This document shows, in pieces, positions 61,828-64,000 of a stretch of DNA of 64,000 bases. The translations under genes and the position numbers were made by a program. Within the stretch, counting starts at the first letter, position 1. The number at the start of each line of letters is the position of its first letter. Source of the DNA: UBA1858 sp963976865 (GTDB lineage: Bacteria; Pseudomonadota; Gammaproteobacteria; UBA4575); NCBI GenBank assembly GCA_963976865.1, contig CAXBLY010000006.1, forward strand, positions 62,001-126,000, read 5' to 3'. The notes under the pieces were generated by a model, which saw nothing but the letters and a program-made list of their open reading frames with translations, was not told the origin of the DNA and made no database searches.

Positions 61828-64000
61828 TTAGTTCTCCGCAAATAAAGTTTTTACTGGCGTCTCTTTAGTTCTACGAACTGAAACATAGCCTGCTATGAGA
61901 ACCATTATGGGTGCTATGAAAAGGCATAATATTGCTGTTTTCAGATTGAATATAAAACCACCTTCTATAATATAGTTAGTGATGCCAAAACTGACAAATA
62001 AATTCAACAAATAAGCGATTAAACCAGATATTAATCCAATCAATATAAATTCAATTCGAAATATTTTTTGCACTAGTTTTATATCGGCGCCAACCGTTTT
62101 AAATATTGCTGTTGTGTATGTTCTATATTTTCGCAATATCATCTCAATTGAAACAAATACTAATACACTTGCTAACAGTGAAAAGTATAAAATTGTTTCT
62201 ATCGCATAACTTACTTTGTCAGCAATTTGTCGCACCCTATTTAGCAAGAATTCGACATCAAAAAATGTCGCACTCGGAAAATTTTCAACGAACTCGCTAA
62301 TAATCTGTCTTCGCTCAGTATCTACATGTAAACTAATAATATAACTGGTAGGCAACTCATCAAGAGTCCCCGGTGAAAATATCAAATAAAAATTTGGTAA
62401 AAATGACTCCCATTCTACAGAGCGTATACTTGTCACTATTGCTGATACTTTTTGTGTTTCTATTGTAAATGTCAGTGTGTCACCTAATTCAATCGCTAAA
62501 TTCTCAGCAATACCTTGTTCAATTGAAACACTATTAGGCTGATTATCTGTTTCATGCCACTTGCCAAGCAAGATCTCATTGTTTTCAGGTAGTTCGCTAC
62601 CCCACGTTAAGGCTAGATTACGACTGAGTGATTCATCATATCGACCCGATTCTTTACTTGCATAATCACCTATTGCAATATTATTCACGGCACTCATGCG
62701 CCCTCTTATAATTGGATACATAGGGCTGTGATTGATATTATTTTTATTTAGCATATCAATAAACCTGCCCGTATCTTTCTCAAAAAGATTGATAGCAAAG
62801 ACATTGGGTGCATTTTCAGGGACTTTAGACTGCCATGAAATTATTAAATCATCTCTAATAGTAGATATCAGTGCCAATGAAAAAAATGTGATGGCAACTG
62901 CTAACACTTGAATCGCTACCATCGTTCTGTTTGCATTAAGATTTCTTGCTGCTAATTTAATCGATGTATATCTCGTATGTGTGTATTTAACTAGCAATCC
63001 AATAGAAAATTTTGTTACGTAGTGTGTAATGATAACAAATGAAAATAAGACACCAATAATATAAATACTAATAATGACATCTTTCGTTGATAAATATATC
63101 AGCAGCGATAACCCTATGATAATAAAAACAACTGTCAATAAAATTGAATTCTTTTGAGTATCAAAGCGATTAAGCAACAATTTTGGAGCGGTTTGTAATA
63201 ATTTATTCAAAAACGGCCAGGCAAAACTCAAGACAATTATAAAGGCTGTTAGAGAACTTAGTAGAAAGGGTTTCAAGCTGGCTGTTGGCAAAGTTTCTGG
63301 AATCAAATCACCCAAACTATTCAGGATCAGCACATGGGCTAACCCTCCAACAAGAAAACCAATTGCAATGGCAAGTAATGTAAAAAGCATAAACGGAATA
63401 ACCACGGCAGCAACCATTTGCCTGCTTTTCAAACCCAAACATCTTAACAATGCATATTGATAAGTCATATCATTTGCGTACTTGTAACTCACAAGTCCCG
63501 CCGCAATAGCACCAAGTAAAACTGCAATTAATGACGTTATATTTAGAAAGCGATAGGCTCTCTGCAAAGTATCTGCTAATGTCTGGTTTGCTGAATCAAC
63601 GGTGATGAATTTTTGATTAAGTTGCAATGTATTAGTCAACTGCTCTTTCAGCAAACTTAATTCATTATCATCTCCAGAAAACAGGTATCGATATGCCACA
63701 CGGCTTCCTGGCTTAACGACTTGTGTTTCAGAGATATCTTGCCAATTCATTAAGATACGCGGTGTGAAGCTATAAAAACTATTCCCCCTGTCAGGCTCAT
63801 AAACCAGTACTCGAGTGACTTGCAGCGACTTCTCACCCACATTTATAAATTGATTCAATTCTATATTAAGTTCGTTTAAAACACGGTCCTCTACCCATGC
63901 CTCACCCTTCTCAGGCACACTCCTAGTTGCTTTTATTTCCCCATATAATTCATCTGAAGTTTGCAACTCACCTAATAACGGGTATTCATTCGTGACTGCT
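61828..64000 (-). CDS. FtsX-family ABC permease (N-terminus outside window)
   Basis: Open through the right edge. The first ATG-like start inside would be a TTG at 63966, but the frame continues upstream (TNEYPLLGELQTS), matching the internal 'YPL.G.L.T' of large ABC permeases. TM helices occur near the middle (ITSLIAVLLGAIAAGLVSYK, VVIPFMLFTLLAIAIGFLVGG) and again in the C-terminal FtsX domain. These are 800-residue proteins acting with an ATPase in lipid or lipoprotein export. Its ATPase partner must lie outside. Followed by the SOUL gene 36 bases on. Confidence 0.88.
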   Translation of the reverse strand, partial: AVTNEYPLLGELQTSDELYGEIKATRSVPEKGEAWVEDRVLNELNIELNQFINVGEKSLQVTRVLVYEPDRGNSFYSFTPRILMNWQDISETQVVKPGSRVAYRYLFSGDDNELSLLKEQLTNTLQLNQKFITVDSANQTLADTLQRAYRFLNITSLIAVLLGAIAAGLVSYKYANDMTYQYALLRCLGLKSRQMVAAVVIPFMLFTLLAIAIGFLVGGLAHVLILNSLGDLIPETLPTASLKPFLLSSLTAFIIVLSFAWPFLNKLLQTAPKLLLNRFDTQKNSILLTVVFIIIGLSLLIYLSTKDVIISIYIIGVLFSFVIITHYVTKFSIGLLVKYTHTRYTSIKLAARNLNANRTMVAIQVLAVAITFFSLALISTIRDDLIISWQSKVPENAPNVFAINLFEKDTGRFIDMLNKNNINHSPMYPIIRGRMSAVNNIAIGDYASKESGRYDESLSRNLALTWGSELPENNEILLGKWHETDNQPNSVSIEQGIAENLAIELGDTLTFTIETQKVSAIVTSIRSVEWESFLPNFYLIFSPGTLDELPTSYIISLHVDTERRQIISEFVENFPSATFFDVEFLLNRVRQIADKVSYAIETILYFSLLASVLVFVSIEMILRKYRTYTTAIFKTVGADIKLVQKIFRIEFILIGLISGLIAYLLNLFVSFGITNYIIEGGFIFNLKTAILCLFIAPIMVLIAGYVSVRRTKETPVKTLFAEN

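Overview
The window comes from an AT-rich gammaproteobacterial chromosome. The evidence is the complete gspC-N type II secretion operon, a glyA-nrdR-rib-nusB-thiL-pgpA housekeeping run carrying a RibBX-type ribB, the large single-chain PurL, EttA, MsrP, HslV-like and PilT-like families, gltX followed by tRNA-Ala, and a one-piece tmRNA whose tag reads ANDDNFALAA. The order or genus cannot be fixed from the sequence. Most of the window is ordinary core chromosome; roughly 1-16.5 kb is a patchier accessory stretch. No CRISPR array, transposase or complete prophage was seen.

Layout. 1-217: edge-truncated ORF with a phage-like helix-turn-helix segment. 0.4-4.1 kb: three-gene operon of outer-membrane barrel, exported protein and GGDEF-EAL enzyme. 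4.2-10.0 kb: accessory genes (STAS-like protein, MFS carrier, two related secreted Cys proteins, DUF3592, pirin, isochorismatase-like hydrolase), with palindromic repeat units around DUF3592. 10.4-16.5 kb: arylsulfotransferase-like propeller, a 13-residue Met/aromatic repeat protein, tandem rhodanese, K+ channel-like protein, a TPR remnant, SnoaL-like protein and a PEP-CTERM-like surface protein. 16.6 kb: tRNA-Glu. 16.9-28.1 kb: gspC to gspN without a prepilin peptidase. 28.1-31.1 kb: two small Arg-rich paralogs and an exbB-exbD-exbD-tonB operon. 31.5-33.7 kb: HxlR regulator, tRNA-Ala, gltX. 33.8-40.0 kb: a signalling and pilus-motor module on the minus strand (HEAT-repeat Ser/Thr kinase, two PilT-family ATPases, a retropepsin-like protease, a class III cyclase fused to FHA). 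40.1-47.7 kb: glyA-nrdR-ribD-(HslV-like)-ribE-ribBX-ribH-nusB-thiL-pgpA. 47.9-55.9 kb: ettA, an 18-mer repeat protein, a permease fused to FG-GAP/ASPIC repeats, a DUF815 ATPase, msrP and a small barrel. 56-64 kb: purL, an AlkB-like oxygenase, tmRNA, a SOUL protein and an edge-truncated FtsX-family permease.

How the genes fit together. The T2SS operon supplies an envelope secretion machine whose pseudopilins need a peptidase encoded elsewhere. The TonB/Exb operon supplies energy coupling without a receptor nearby. In the 33.8-40.0 kb module a Thr kinase, a phosphothreonine-binding FHA fused to a nucleotide cyclase, and two twitching ATPases share one strand. This suggests phosphorylation- and cyclic-nucleotide-linked control of pilus retraction, which is an inference. 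The riboflavin run is conventional except for an orphan proteasome-like Ntn hydrolase inserted between ribD and ribE. The strongest candidates for something little described are the kinase/PilT/FHA-cyclase module, the permease-FG-GAP fusion, the Ntn hydrolase in the rib operon and the 13-mer repeat protein.
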